NCBI GenBank assembly: GCA_019753405.1
Contig: JAIKLF010000003.1
Location: 62,001-126,000 of the forward strand
Direction: 5' to 3'
Length of the DNA stretch: 64,000 bases
DNA from: Murdochiella sp. Marseille-P8839
GTDB taxonomy: Bacteria; Bacillota; Clostridia; Tissierellales; Peptoniphilaceae
The notes below the pieces were generated by a model. The model had not been told where the DNA came from, did no database searches, and saw only the letters and a list, made by a program, of their open reading frames with translations. The translations under genes and the position numbers were made by a program. Below, piece after piece: positions 43,769-52,655 of the stretch; positions within the stretch are counted from its first letter, which is position 1; every line of letters starts with the position of its first letter.

Positions 43769-44997
43769 AATTCGCCCTTCATCATCATGATTGCATAGTC
43801 AATCGCCAGGTTTTTTGCTCGATTTCGTATGTGGTTACGTTCCCCGTGCAAATGATGTTTAAAAACGCACTTCTTTCCGTGATAGCGTATGCCGATATAG
43901 CAAAGTCCGACCTCTTCTCCCTCCGGCCCCGCGTAGCCCGTTGTCGCGATACATAAATCGCTTCCGGTTTTCTCCGCCAGACCTTTAAGCATACTCCGAC
44001 AGACTTTTCGGCTCACTGCGGTATGTTTTTCCAGCGTTTTTTTTGGAACGCGCAGCAGTTTATGCTTTGCACGATCACTATAAACCACAAAAGCCTGTTC
44101 CAAGACAGTAGAGGCGCCGGGAGATTCAATCACGGTTGAAGCGACCATTCCTCCCGTAATGCTCTCTGCTGTCGCAACAGATTCTTTTCTTTCCCTCAGC
44201 AGGCGTACAAGAACATCAGATCGAGTTTCTTCGCCAACCGCAACGATGTATTTGCCGAGTTTTTCCTTCACCTTGTTATACGCCTGCGCAATCATCTCCT
44301 TGGCTTCTTCGTCAGTTGAGGCCTTCGCAGTAATGCGAATCAAAGCGCCATCTTCTTTCACATACGGTGCAATCGTCGGGTTGGTGCCGGAAGAGATTTC
44401 GTCTCTCAACCTCTCATTTATCTGATATTCACCTAAAATGCCAAAGCGCACAACAAGCGATTCCGTCACGCCCTTAGACCAACGGTAAAGCACCGGCCGC
44501 AACTCCTTCTCCACCATCGGTATCATCTCTTTCGGTGGTCCCGGAAGAATAACGATATATCCCTTTTTCCCTTCTATATCAAAAGGAATGACGGCACCCG
44601 ATGCCGTTCCAACGTGGTTTTCAAGAATGGTCGCGTTTTGGGGAAAGGTATAGACAATCTCGTTGTCCTTTCGCGCCTTTTCGTTGTCAAACCAGCCTTC
44701 AATCGTCTTTTTATTGTATTCGCTAACTTGCGTTCCTTGATGAAGAAAATCGATAACCACACGCTTGGTTATGTCATCGTCTGTAGAGCCAAGGCCGCCC
44801 GTTAGAATAACCACGTCTGCTCTTTTACAAGCTACACACAGCGATTCGGTCAACCTTTTCTCGTTATCACCTACGACCGACGTGTGAAATACGTCCAGTC
44901 CCACTTCAGCACACAGCTGCGACAGGTACTGAACATTTGTATTCAAAATATCGCCAAGCAAAATTTCCGTACCCACAGAAATACATTCAACAATCAT
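43756..44997 (-). CDS. cinA: CinA family nicotinamide-nucleotide amidohydrolase / competence-damage protein
   Basis: A 413-residue CinA protein with both halves: an N-terminal MoaB/COG1058 domain (ISVGTEILLGDILNTN, ILTGGLGSTDDDIT) and a C-terminal CinA domain (ATAESITGGMVASTV, IATTGYAGPEG). The C-terminal domain deamidates NMN in other bacteria. GGAG precedes the ATG. It heads the cinA-parA-parB unit, overlapping parA by 13 bp, and its start lies 15 bp from a parS site. CinA usually sits near recA or pgsA, so this location is unusual. Confidence 0.93.
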   Translation of the reverse strand: MIVECISVGTEILLGDILNTNVQYLSQLCAEVGLDVFHTSVVGDNEKRLTESLCVACKRADVVILTGGLGSTDDDITKRVVIDFLHQGTQVSEYNKKTIEGWFDNEKARKDNEIVYTFPQNATILENHVGTASGAVIPFDIEGKKGYIVILPGPPKEMIPMVEKELRPVLYRWSKGVTESLVVRFGILGEYQINERLRDEISSGTNPTIAPYVKEDGALIRITAKASTDEEAKEMIAQAYNKVKEKLGKYIVAVGEETRSDVLVRLLRERKESVATAESITGGMVASTVIESPGASTVLEQAFVVYSDRAKHKLLRVPKKTLEKHTAVSRKVCRSMLKGLAEKTGSDLCIATTGYAGPEGEEVGLCYIGIRYHGKKCVFKHHLHGERNHIRNRAKNLAIDYAIMMMKGELWEE

Positions 44998-45011
44998 CTT
45001 TATCTCCGAAA

Positions 45012-45027
45012 TGTTTCATGTGAAACA
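45012..45027. promoter_or_regulatory. parS site 1 (one-base variant)
   Basis: TGTTTCATGTGAAACA differs from the parS consensus at one central base. It lies 15 bp upstream of the cinA start codon, in the 5' leader of the cinA-parA-parB operon. Confidence 0.85.
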
Positions 45028-45059
45028 ATTTACTTTACATCAGCGTTCATTCCAAGACA

Positions 45060-45065
45060 ATTATA
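45060..45065 (-). promoter_or_regulatory. Extended -10 promoter of cinA-parA-parB
   Basis: TGCTATAAT on the minus strand gives an extended -10 box. No good -35 is visible. Transcription from here would place parS site 1 in the 5' leader. Confidence 0.5.
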
Positions 45066-45115
45066 GCAAAGGAAAATAGATTGGCATCCCATTTTCACGA
45101 TATTCCGTTCCAAAA

Positions 45116-45131
45116 TGTTTCACGTGAAACA
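45116..45131. promoter_or_regulatory. parS site 2 (consensus)
   Basis: TGTTTCACGTGAAACA, an exact match to the Bacillota parS consensus, about 7.5 kb from dnaA. Confidence 0.95.
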
Positions 45132-45171
45132 TTCCCATGACTATTTGAACATTTTGCACATCCGGATTAGT

Positions 45172-45223
45172 CTGAAAAGAAAAAGACGCCGCAAAATGTT
45201 TCACGTGAAACATTTTGCGGCGT
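45172..45223 (-). terminator. Terminator of the mnmE-mnmG-rsmG operon, formed by parS site 3
   Basis: The minus-strand RNA folds GACGCCGCAAAATG.../...CATTTTGCGGCGTC and ends in a U-rich tract. The DNA element is the same palindrome as parS site 3. Confidence 0.7.
45184..45223. promoter_or_regulatory. parS site 3 inside a 40-bp perfect palindrome
   Basis: The consensus TGTTTCACGTGAAACA (45196-45211) is the exact centre of a perfect 40-bp palindrome running from GACGCCGC to GCGGCGTC. On the minus strand the palindrome is followed by TTTTTCTTTTC (45172-45183), as in an intrinsic terminator, and it lies 43 bp past the rsmG stop. Confidence 0.95.
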
Positions 45224-45265
45224 CAAGAATGATTTCAATTCAGCTTGTTTTCGTAAAGATCATTA

Positions 45266-45994
45266 TTATAACGGCCGTTTCCTGGCTTTTCCCTTCCCGC
45301 GTGGATATTGATCCGGTGTGGGACGTACTTTTCGAATGCGTAAGTTCACTCGCTGAAACTGCTGTTCTGTCCAGGTAAAATCATCCACCTCAACCAGCTC
45401 GCCACCCAGTTCCAAAAGAGCGTTTTTCGCTTCTTCGACTTCTTGCATGGCGCTCGGTCCCTTCATGGCAATGAGCTCTCCTCCTACGCGCAAGGCCGGG
45501 AGTGTGTATTCTAAAAGCGTCGGAAGGGGTGCAACCGCACGAGCGAACACATAATCGTAAGTTTCGCGGTGTATGTTTTCCGGCTGTGCCCGCAAAAAAT
45601 CTTCAGCGCGTGCATGAAATAACGAAACATCGGGCAAGGCAAGATTTTTCACAACCTCTTGTAAAAATACGATTCGCTTGTTCAGACTGTCCACCAATGT
45701 TAGGGGCATCAACGGATTCAAAATCTTTACGGGGATCGAGGGGAATCCCGCGCCGGTTCCAATGTCTATCACGCGCCCAGAAATCCCATCCGGAAAGAAA
45801 CGAAGGATGCTAAGCGAATCGAGAAAATGTTTATTGTCGATTTCTACCGGATCGGTAATGGCGGTTAGATCCATTTTTTTGTTCCATGCGATCAACAGTG
45901 ATCGATAGTCAGCAAACTGTTGACACTGCAAGTCACTTAGAACAATGCCGGCTTTCTTCGCTCGCGCTGCAAAATCCATATCCCGCTCATTCAT
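45266..45994 (-). CDS. rsmG: 16S rRNA (guanine527-N7)-methyltransferase
   Basis: A 242-residue SAM-dependent methyltransferase (GidB). The SAM loop VIDIGTGAGFPSIP, the LTLVDSLNKRIVFL acidic-loop region and VFARAVAPLPTLLEY are diagnostic. The C terminus is basic (GKGKARKRPL). It overlaps mnmG by 8 bp and is the last gene of the operon. Confidence 0.96.
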   Translation of the reverse strand: MNERDMDFAARAKKAGIVLSDLQCQQFADYRSLLIAWNKKMDLTAITDPVEIDNKHFLDSLSILRFFPDGISGRVIDIGTGAGFPSIPVKILNPLMPLTLVDSLNKRIVFLQEVVKNLALPDVSLFHARAEDFLRAQPENIHRETYDYVFARAVAPLPTLLEYTLPALRVGGELIAMKGPSAMQEVEEAKNALLELGGELVEVDDFTWTEQQFQRVNLRIRKVRPTPDQYPRGKGKARKRPL

Positions 45995-47897
45995 GAGAGA
46001 GCTCCTTTTCCTTTCGGCGTTGTGTTTCGAGATAGATCAGCAGCACATTCATATCCGCAGGGGATACACCGCTAATGCGGGAAGCTTGTCCTACAGACTC
46101 GGGTTGCACGGCATTAAGTTTTTCCGCCGCCTCTTTTTTCAAACCCGAAACCATGGTGTAGTCCATTGCCGTAAGTTTTCGGCCTTCCAACTTCTTGAAC
46201 TGCGCAATTTGCGCATTCTGCTTAGCAATGTATCCTTCGTATTTGATCTGGGTTTCGACTTCCATGCGAATTTCTTTTGTTAATTCGGGGCGCTCCGGAT
46301 CGAGCAAAGAAAGGCCGTCATACGTCAATTCGGGGCGGCGAAGCAGCTCGGCCAAGGTAACACCCGTCTTGATTGGTGAGGACGACATTGTCGCCAAAAA
46401 GGAGTTGGTTTTTTCCGTAGGCGTAATCATTATGGTCTTTAATCGTTCTTCTTCCTTGGCAATGCGCTCCCATTTCTCTTTCATACGTTGATAGCGTGCA
46501 TTAGAAGCAAGGCCGATGGCGTAGCCAATTTCGGTTAAACGCAGATCAGCATTGTTTTGACGAAGACTCAGGCGATATTCGCAGCGTGAGGTCATCATGC
46601 GATAGGGTTCGTTCGTTCCTTTCGTGACCAGGTCATCAATCAGAACGCCAATGTATGCCTGGCTACGGTCCAACACGAGGGGAGGTTCATTGGACAAGAG
46701 ACGGGCGGCATTGATGCCGGCAATCAGCCCCTGAGCAGCCGCTTCTTCGTATCCTGATGATCCGTTTACCTGTCCTGCAAAGAAAAGCCCCTCGCACGAA
46801 CGCGCTTCCAGTGAGCTTTTCAGAGCTCGTGCATCAATACAGTCATATTCTATTCCGTAAGCGGAACGCATGATTTCTACGTTTTCCAGGCCTTTGATGG
46901 TCCGATAAAAAGCCATCTGCACTTCTTCAGGAAGGGTTGTACTTGCACCCTGCACATATACTTCTTCTGTCGTTCGTCCTTCCGGCTCTAAGAAGATCTG
47001 ATGCTGAGGATGATCAGCAAACCGAACCATCTTATCTTCTAAAGATGGGCAATAACGCGGACCGACACCATGTTTTTCGCCGGAATACATGGGGGAGCGG
47101 TGCAGATTTTCGTCAATAATGCGCTTCGTTTCATCGGTCGTATAGGTAAGATAGCAAGGCATCTGGTTTGCAGCATTATACGTCTTGTCCTGATTTAAGA
47201 AGGAGAAGGGCACAATTTCCGGATCGCCTTCCTGCAAAATAAGTTGGGAGTAGTCTATGGAACGACGATTAATGCGTGCCGGCGTCCCGGTTTTGAATCG
47301 TTTTAGAGGGATTCCCGCCTTCTGCAAAGAGGTGCTGAAATAAAGAGATGGACGCAGCCCATGCGGACCGGATGAATAGCTGACATCGCCCATAAGAATG
47401 GTGCCGTTGAGAAACGTACCCGTACAGATGATCACCGCACGAGCTTCATAGAAGGCGCCCTGCAGGGTTATGACACCACAGACTTTTCCTTCTTCAATGA
47501 CCAGTTCAACGGCCTCGCCCTCGATCAACTGCAAGCGTGACTGTTTTTCTAAACGTTGTTTCATGACTTCATGATAGCGTCGTTTGTCCGCCTGGACGCG
47601 TAGGGAATGGATGGCCGGCCCCTTAGATGTATTCAGCATTCGCGATTGTAAAAAGGTTTCGTCAATAACGGTCGCCATTTCGCCGCCAAGCGCATCCACT
47701 TCACGCACCAGATGCCCTTTTCCCGTTCCGCCGACATTCGGATTGCAAGGCATATCGCCCACAGAGTCAAGGCTGATCGTCAGCATAACCGTTTCCATGC
47801 CGAGTCGAGCACTTGCTAAAGCGGCTTCACATCCGGCATGGCCGGCACCGATAACCACCACATCCACGCTTTTTCTTTTGTAGTGTTTCTCATCCAT
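45987..47897 (-). CDS. mnmG: tRNA uridine-5-carboxymethylaminomethyl modification enzyme MnmG
   Basis: A 636-residue FAD enzyme (GidA) that modifies the wobble U34 of certain tRNAs together with MnmE. FAD motif VVVIGAGHAGCEAALASAR, the MPCNPNVGGTGKGHLVREVD block and the C-terminal helical domain (RISGVSPADMNVLLIYLE) are present. Length is normal. Starts 9 bp past mnmE with AAGGAA as ribosome binding site. Confidence 0.97.
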   Translation of the reverse strand: MDEKHYKRKSVDVVVIGAGHAGCEAALASARLGMETVMLTISLDSVGDMPCNPNVGGTGKGHLVREVDALGGEMATVIDETFLQSRMLNTSKGPAIHSLRVQADKRRYHEVMKQRLEKQSRLQLIEGEAVELVIEEGKVCGVITLQGAFYEARAVIICTGTFLNGTILMGDVSYSSGPHGLRPSLYFSTSLQKAGIPLKRFKTGTPARINRRSIDYSQLILQEGDPEIVPFSFLNQDKTYNAANQMPCYLTYTTDETKRIIDENLHRSPMYSGEKHGVGPRYCPSLEDKMVRFADHPQHQIFLEPEGRTTEEVYVQGASTTLPEEVQMAFYRTIKGLENVEIMRSAYGIEYDCIDARALKSSLEARSCEGLFFAGQVNGSSGYEEAAAQGLIAGINAARLLSNEPPLVLDRSQAYIGVLIDDLVTKGTNEPYRMMTSRCEYRLSLRQNNADLRLTEIGYAIGLASNARYQRMKEKWERIAKEEERLKTIMITPTEKTNSFLATMSSSPIKTGVTLAELLRRPELTYDGLSLLDPERPELTKEIRMEVETQIKYEGYIAKQNAQIAQFKKLEGRKLTAMDYTMVSGLKKEAAEKLNAVQPESVGQASRISGVSPADMNVLLIYLETQRRKEKELSHE

Positions 47898-47906
47898 GAC
47901 TATTCC

Positions 47907-49328
47907 TTATTTCCCTACACAAAAATCACGAAAAATACGATCCAACACCTCTTCACCGGCACGTTCACCGGTAATATCCGCTAAACGATTGTAGCTTTCG
48001 CGCAAATCCACTTCTGCCGCATCCAGCACGACACCACCTGCCAAAGCCTGTCGTGCTTCATCCAATGCCTCTCTTGCTTTAGTCAGCTGATCAATGTGGC
48101 GGATATTGGAAAGCATGGCCGGACGTTCCGGCACATGGCCCTGAAAAATACGATCTAATATGGCAGTCTTCAGCTTGTCTAACCCGGTTTTCTCCTTTGC
48201 GGAGAGAGCAATCCATGGAATCTCCGGCTTTTCTTTTTGCCAACGTTCCATGGCGCTTTTCATGCTTGGGGAGAGGGGAAGATCCTGTTTGTTGAGAAGA
48301 ATAATCACGGGTTTGTCCGCCACTTCCTGAAGAAAAGATTCTTCCTCCTCCGAAAACGGTCTTGATCCGTCAAGCATCGCCAAAATCAAATCGGCTTGCG
48401 CCACATGACTTCGGCTGATCGTCACGCCGATGGATTCCACGGCATCCTCTGTGTCGCGAATGCCCGCTGTGTCAATCAGGCGTAAACAGACACCGTCCAA
48501 AATATAGTTCTCTTCGATGGCATCGCGTGTTGTTCCGGGAATATCGGTCACGATTGCACGCTCCTGGCGCAATAGGGCGTTTAGGAGAGAGGATTTTCCC
48601 ACATTGGGGCGTCCGGCAATCACCGTCGCAATTCCTTCTCGAATGAGACGGCCGCTATCCGCCTCGTAAAGAAGGCGTTCCATTCGCTTCGAAATTGTCT
48701 CCGCCTCGTCCAACATCGGCTGGAGGGGGAGTTCTTCTTCTGCATCTTCCATAAAATTGATGGCGTATTCCACATGACTTAAAAGATGCAGCATGTTTTC
48801 TTTAATCGTATTAATTTCACCGGAAAGTTCACCGGATAGCTGGTTTAATGCCTGTGCCTGCGCCTGCTCCGTTTTGGCGTCAATAATATCCATGACCGCT
48901 TCAGCCTGTGCAAGATCAATGCGTCCATTTAAAAACGCCCTGCGCGTAAACTCACCGGCTTCGGCCAATCGAGCCCCACAGTGCAAGGCACACGAAAGAA
49001 CGCGTTTCACCGAAACGGCTCCACCATGTGTATTAATTTCCGCAACATCTTCCGCCGTATACGTATGCGGTCCGGGCATACAGGAAACCAGCACCTCATC
49101 TATTCGCTCATCACCGACAACAATCCATCCATAGCGAAGGCGACGATGATGTGCAGGAGAAAACGGCTTGCCGTCTGCCGGCTGAAACAGCCGATTAACG
49201 ATGGCAAAGGCCTCCGGACCACTCAGACGAACAATACCGATGCCTGAGGGGCCGAGGGAAGTGGAAATAGCGGCAATGGTATCCTCACGAAGGCTTCCCG
49301 TCGCTGTTGTAGAGGTCGTTTTTGTCAT
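47907..49328 (-). CDS. mnmE: tRNA modification GTPase MnmE
   Basis: A 473-residue GTPase (TrmE/ThdF), partner of MnmG. The N-terminal tetrahydrofolate-binding domain begins EDTIAAISTSLGPSGIGIVRLSG. The G domain has GRPNVGKSSLLN, DTAGIRDTED, and NKQD. The C-terminal FCVGK carries the catalytic Cys. The start codon lies 5 bp past the jag terminator T-run, and the only Shine-Dalgarno-like AAGGAG is in the terminator stem about 15 bases upstream. Confidence 0.95.
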   Translation of the reverse strand: MTKTTSTTATGSLREDTIAAISTSLGPSGIGIVRLSGPEAFAIVNRLFQPADGKPFSPAHHRRLRYGWIVVGDERIDEVLVSCMPGPHTYTAEDVAEINTHGGAVSVKRVLSCALHCGARLAEAGEFTRRAFLNGRIDLAQAEAVMDIIDAKTEQAQAQALNQLSGELSGEINTIKENMLHLLSHVEYAINFMEDAEEELPLQPMLDEAETISKRMERLLYEADSGRLIREGIATVIAGRPNVGKSSLLNALLRQERAIVTDIPGTTRDAIEENYILDGVCLRLIDTAGIRDTEDAVESIGVTISRSHVAQADLILAMLDGSRPFSEEEESFLQEVADKPVIILLNKQDLPLSPSMKSAMERWQKEKPEIPWIALSAKEKTGLDKLKTAILDRIFQGHVPERPAMLSNIRHIDQLTKAREALDEARQALAGGVVLDAAEVDLRESYNRLADITGERAGEEVLDRIFRDFCVGK

Positions 49329-49333
49329 GCGAT

Positions 49334-49358
49334 AAAAAAGGCACTCCTTCGGAGTGCC
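49334..49358 (-). terminator. Intrinsic terminator of the rpmH-jag operon
   Basis: GGCACTCC (49340-49347) pairs with GGAGTGCC (49351-49358) on a TTC loop, with six T on the minus strand. The hairpin also contains the only candidate Shine-Dalgarno for mnmE. Confidence 0.85.
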
Positions 49359-49364
49359 CCCTTT

Positions 49365-50519
49365 CTATTCTTTATACAGAATGACCACTTTACGATGTGG
49401 CTCACGGCCTTCCGAAACCGTTTCGATGTGTTCCATATTCTGCAGTGCGGTATGCACAATGCGTCGTTCGTAGGCATTCATCGGCTCCAGCTTCAAGGAT
49501 CGCTTGCTGCGTCTTACTTTTTCCGCGTTGCGTTCCGCAAGACGGGTGATATTCTGTGCACGGCGCTTGCGATAATCGCCCACATCCAGATAAACGCGAT
49601 AGTGGCGCTTGCTGATTCGATTAAGTGTCACGCCCAAGAGATACTGAATTGCATTCAGCGTTTCCGCGCGTCTGCCGATCACAATGCCCATATCCGTTTC
49701 GGAAATTTCCGTCAGCTCAATGCGCAGGTTGTCCTCCTCAATAAAAAAGTTGAGTTGCGCAGAAATATGCATTTCTTCCAGAATCGAGGAGAGCCAGTTT
49801 TCCGTAAAGCGGATGATTTCGACATTATCCATTTCGCGCGAAACAACGGTATGCTCCTGCGCGATACGATTTTCTGTCGGTGAGGTCACTGCATTTTCAT
49901 TATCTTCAGCAGGCGCCTTATCTTCCGTAGAAGAAGCCTTCGTCAATGGTGAGGATGTTTCCGACTCCTTCTCCTTGTTCAACGCGATTTCCTTCTTGCC
50001 TTGTTCACGTTCAACTTCTTCATGAATCCGATCGAGAAGGCTGTGGGTGGGCTTTTCTGTTGCCTTGTTTTCACGGGGAAGAGGCTTGGGCGCTTCTTGT
50101 TTTCTTTCCTCGGTTTTCTCCACCGATGGTGGTACTTCAACGTTCTTCTCGGCATTCACCGCAGATGTCGGCACCTCGGTTTTCTCCTCCTTAACGATAG
50201 GGGTCGGAATTTCCGTTGTCTCCTCCGTCTTGACTGAGGAATAGGGGACATCCTTTTTCTCGTCTGCCGTTTTTGGAGAAGCCGCCTTTACGTCCTTTTT
50301 CTCGTCTTGGGGTTTACTTTCCTCAAGGAGATCACGAAAACCGGATTCTTTTCGTGAAACGCGGACAATGGCTTCTTTTGAACCGAAGACGCCAAGAAAA
50401 CCCGACTTGGCTTCTTCCATAATTTCAATACTGACCTCATCTAATGAAGCATCAAGTGCCTCTAAAGCGGCCTGTACCGCTTCATCGACGGTTTTTCCCG
50501 TTTTCACAACGGATTGCAT
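49365..50519 (-). CDS. jag: Jag/KhpB RNA-binding protein
   Basis: A 384-residue KhpB protein. An N-terminal Jag_N domain (TVDEAVQAALEALDASLDEV, GFLGVFGSKEAIVRV) is followed by about 165 residues of acidic/Lys/Pro low complexity (EKTEVPTSAVNAEKNVEVPP). A KH domain (ITGRRAETLNAIQYLLG-like sequence VIGRRAETLNAIQYLLG) and a C-terminal R3H domain (LEPMNAYERRIVHTALQ) follow. The start shares one base with the yidC stop. RNA binding and a role in cell-envelope control with KhpA are known for the family. Confidence 0.94.
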   Translation of the reverse strand: MQSVVKTGKTVDEAVQAALEALDASLDEVSIEIMEEAKSGFLGVFGSKEAIVRVSRKESGFRDLLEESKPQDEKKDVKAASPKTADEKKDVPYSSVKTEETTEIPTPIVKEEKTEVPTSAVNAEKNVEVPPSVEKTEERKQEAPKPLPRENKATEKPTHSLLDRIHEEVEREQGKKEIALNKEKESETSSPLTKASSTEDKAPAEDNENAVTSPTENRIAQEHTVVSREMDNVEIIRFTENWLSSILEEMHISAQLNFFIEEDNLRIELTEISETDMGIVIGRRAETLNAIQYLLGVTLNRISKRHYRVYLDVGDYRKRRAQNITRLAERNAEKVRRSKRSLKLEPMNAYERRIVHTALQNMEHIETVSEGREPHRKVVILYKE

Positions 50520-51259
50520 TACTTACCTCCCTCTATCGCGCTACGCGTCTTGGAACGAGTGATCAATGCGGCTATTCCACGGTAGAGCAGTTCCAGTATG
50601 TTGCCGAATACCCAATAGAGCAGAAGGCCGGCAGCCCAATTCACCGAAATAAAATAAAACATGATCGGCATGAGCATAAAAGTCAAATTCATATTCTTAT
50701 TCATCTGCTGCTGTTGCTTGCGCATCGGGCCGAACAGCTGAATTGCTAATTGTGAAATCGCGTTGACCAGTGGCAAGCCGAACCAGGTGAGTGGATCGTT
50801 CTTGAGCAAGTCGGAAATCCAAAAGAAGTTTTTGGCAATGGCCGAAAAGTCGTCGAGAGTGGATGCCATGTATTTGGCCGGTTCTCGCAGGACGTTAAAT
50901 AAAGCAAGAATCAACGTCAATTGAATCAGCATCGGTAAGCAGCTGGAGCATCCCATCATGGAAACGCCTTCTTCTTTATAAAGTTCCTGCGTTTTCTGCT
51001 GCAAAATACGCTCATCGTAGCCGTATTTCTTTTTGAGTTCTTCGGTTTTTGGCCCCAATGCCTGCATCTTAGCCGACGCTTTGGTCGTCTGCGCCATAAG
51101 GGGAATGGTAATCAGCTTACTGATCACAGCCATCGCGAGAATTGTTAGGGCAAAATAAGACACCTGCGCCGGTTCCGCGATACTGTTGGCGAACAAATGG
51201 TAGATTTGCCCCATCATCCAGCCAAAAATATCACTCAGCGGAGAAAAGATATTCTGCAA
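50519..51259 (-). CDS. yidC: Membrane protein insertase YidC
   Basis: A 246-residue YidC/Oxa1/SpoIIIJ insertase with five to six membrane segments. It has the conserved Arg-containing region LAMAVISKLITIPLMAQT and the MGCSSCLPMLIQLTLILALF hydrophobic hairpin; the N-terminal lipobox seen in many homologues is not obvious. The start codon is TTG (51259) with GAGG 6 bases upstream. It is 60 bp after yidD and overlaps jag. Confidence 0.94.
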   Translation of the reverse strand: MQNIFSPLSDIFGWMMGQIYHLFANSIAEPAQVSYFALTILAMAVISKLITIPLMAQTTKASAKMQALGPKTEELKKKYGYDERILQQKTQELYKEEGVSMMGCSSCLPMLIQLTLILALFNVLREPAKYMASTLDDFSAIAKNFFWISDLLKNDPLTWFGLPLVNAISQLAIQLFGPMRKQQQQMNKNMNLTFMLMPIMFYFISVNWAAGLLLYWVFGNILELLYRGIAALITRSKTRSAIEGGK

Positions 51260-51319
51260 GTCATACCTCTTTTTCTGTTTTGGAATTCATCGAGTCGACA
51301 TCCGTCTCCCTGAAAATGT

Positions 51320-51535
51320 TTAGGGAAGTAGAGGATCTTCTCCTCCTTTTTGAAACGGATTACATCGGAGAATTCGCCAAAGGGTGAGCATGAGCGCTGT
51401 CGAAAAACGAAAGCGCGAAAATGCTTCCAGCGCATAATGTGAACACGTCGGATGAAAACGGCATTTTCCGCTTCCCAGAAGGGGGGAAAGAAAACGCTGA
51501 TAGCCGCGAATAAGAAGTTGAGCGAACCAATTCAT
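51320..51535 (-). CDS. yidD: Membrane protein insertion efficiency factor YidD
   Basis: A 71-residue protein with the HxxCSxYA-type motif ([14 protein letters not shown]) and an N-terminal amphipathic/hydrophobic helix. It overlaps rnpA by 4 bp (ATGA) and precedes yidC, its functional partner. Confidence 0.95.
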   Translation of the reverse strand: MNWFAQLLIRGYQRFLSPLLGSGKCRFHPTCSHYALEAFSRFRFSTALMLTLWRILRCNPFQKGGEDPLLP

Positions 51536-51978
51536 GACGTACGACTTTCCTTGCCAACAAGATCCGATCGACTTTGGTTGTTTTTTCCTTGCGAAGATGA
51601 TGCTTTTCGTGATGTGGCAGATGCGGATCGTGTAGCCTGTTTATCTATGCGCTTTTTCCACTGTCGCAGACAGTGCAATAACGATTGTTCAAGCTCCGAA
51701 AACGTAAGTGATTTTGCCGTTTCTTTCGGTAAAATTACATAGTCAAAGCTTTGGGGAAAAATTTCCTGATGGGCACGCACAATCTCGCGAAGACGACGTT
51801 TGGTACGATTGCGTTCATTCGCTTTTCCAAATTTCTTGGAAAGAGAAAATCCATAGCGATTGTGTTCCAGGTGATTGCGGAAACCGATTATCTTGAAGTC
51901 GCGATTATAAGCAGGAATTCCTCGCCGATACACACGCTGAAATTCATCGTTTTTCCGTAAACGAAAAGAACGTTCCAT
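51532..51978 (-). CDS. rnpA: Ribonuclease P protein component
   Basis: A 148-residue protein subunit of RNase P, which matures tRNA 5' ends. It has the basic RNR motif [17 protein letters not shown] and [16 protein letters not shown] at the N terminus. The last 30 residues are a Ser/Lys/Arg tail longer than usual. The ATG at 51978 with GAAGGAG is preferred over one 21 bp upstream. Confidence 0.96.
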   Translation of the reverse strand: MERSFRLRKNDEFQRVYRRGIPAYNRDFKIIGFRNHLEHNRYGFSLSKKFGKANERNRTKRRLREIVRAHQEIFPQSFDYVILPKETAKSLTFSELEQSLLHCLRQWKKRIDKQATRSASATSRKASSSQGKNNQSRSDLVGKESRTS

Positions 51979-52027
51979 GTTTCTCCTTCTTCTCTTCACC
52001 CGAAAAAAAATAGGCCCATTTCCGGAC

Positions 52028-52162
52028 CTATGCGGACAGTCTCTTACGACCCTTTAAGCGTCTTGCTTTTAATACACGACGTCCGGTTTTCGTCGACATT
52101 CTGGCACGGAATCCATGATCTTTTTTTCTCTTATGCTTATTCGGTTGATAGGTTCTTTTCAT
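52028..52162 (-). CDS. rpmH: 50S ribosomal protein L34
   Basis: A 44-residue L34: [19 protein letters not shown] then [20 protein letters not shown]. It is the first gene of the leftward operon, with a strong promoter 80-105 bp upstream. GGAGGAAGAG precedes the ATG. Confidence 0.98.
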   Translation of the reverse strand: MKRTYQPNKHKRKKDHGFRARMSTKTGRRVLKARRLKGRKRLSA

Positions 52163-52238
52163 CTCTTCCTCCTTTCCTATTCTCGGCGCATCACTCGCGC
52201 CTTTCCTGCGTCGCTCGCAGGAGAAGAGTATCGTTGTT

Positions 52239-52267
52239 ATTATATTGAGCCCACAAAATCGTGTCAA
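52239..52267 (-). promoter_or_regulatory. Strong sigma-A promoter of rpmH
   Basis: On the minus strand TTGACA (52262-52267) and TATAAT (52239-52244) are separated by exactly 17 bp: a perfect consensus promoter for the rpmH-rnpA-yidD-yidC-jag operon. Confidence 0.9.
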
Positions 52268-52321
52268 GATGCGGAACACGGAAAAGCGCAAATTGCCTGC
52301 TTTTCAGGAAAAATGTGCCAT

Positions 52322-52543
52322 TGTGGATAACCGTCTTTCAGACGAAAAAAGGCATTATATGGTATACTATTATCATGTGTTTATCTGTTCTTTTGCCTGT
52401 TGGAAACGTCTTTATCCACATTTGTTGATAAATTGTGGATAAATGTGCGCAAAGAACAGAGAAAAGGGAGAACTTTTCGTTTGCCCGTCGATTTTCCTTG
52501 TGGATAAGTTTTTTCTCCTAATCGACTGTGGATAAGTGGATAA
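52322..52543. promoter_or_regulatory. DnaA-box cluster upstream of dnaA
   Basis: Perfect TTATCCACA boxes (either strand) at 52322-52330, 52412-52420, 52434-52442, 52499-52507 and 52527-52535, plus a one-mismatch box overlapping at 52535-52543. The pair at 52412/52434 is inverted. These should bind DnaA for initiation and dnaA autoregulation. Confidence 0.95.
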
Positions 52544-52655
52544 GTTTTTCATAACCGGATGAAAAGCAACGGATAGAGAGATATATACCGGACGCTAAAC
52601 GGAGATATAAAGGATAAAACGGTGGAAAAGTCGGTGGATGGTGATTGGGGAAACA

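Larger units (their letters stand above)
52163..52655. other. oriC upstream region, rpmH / dnaA
   Basis: This 490-bp divergent region contains the rpmH promoter and a cluster of DnaA boxes (entered separately). The remainder is AT-rich. It matches the incA/incB half of a bipartite Bacillota origin. No gene is supported. Confidence 0.85.

Noticed and set aside
52163-52655. tRNA or small RNA genes near the origin
   Set aside because: No cloverleaf, T-loop consensus or SRP RNA motif was found here or elsewhere in the window.
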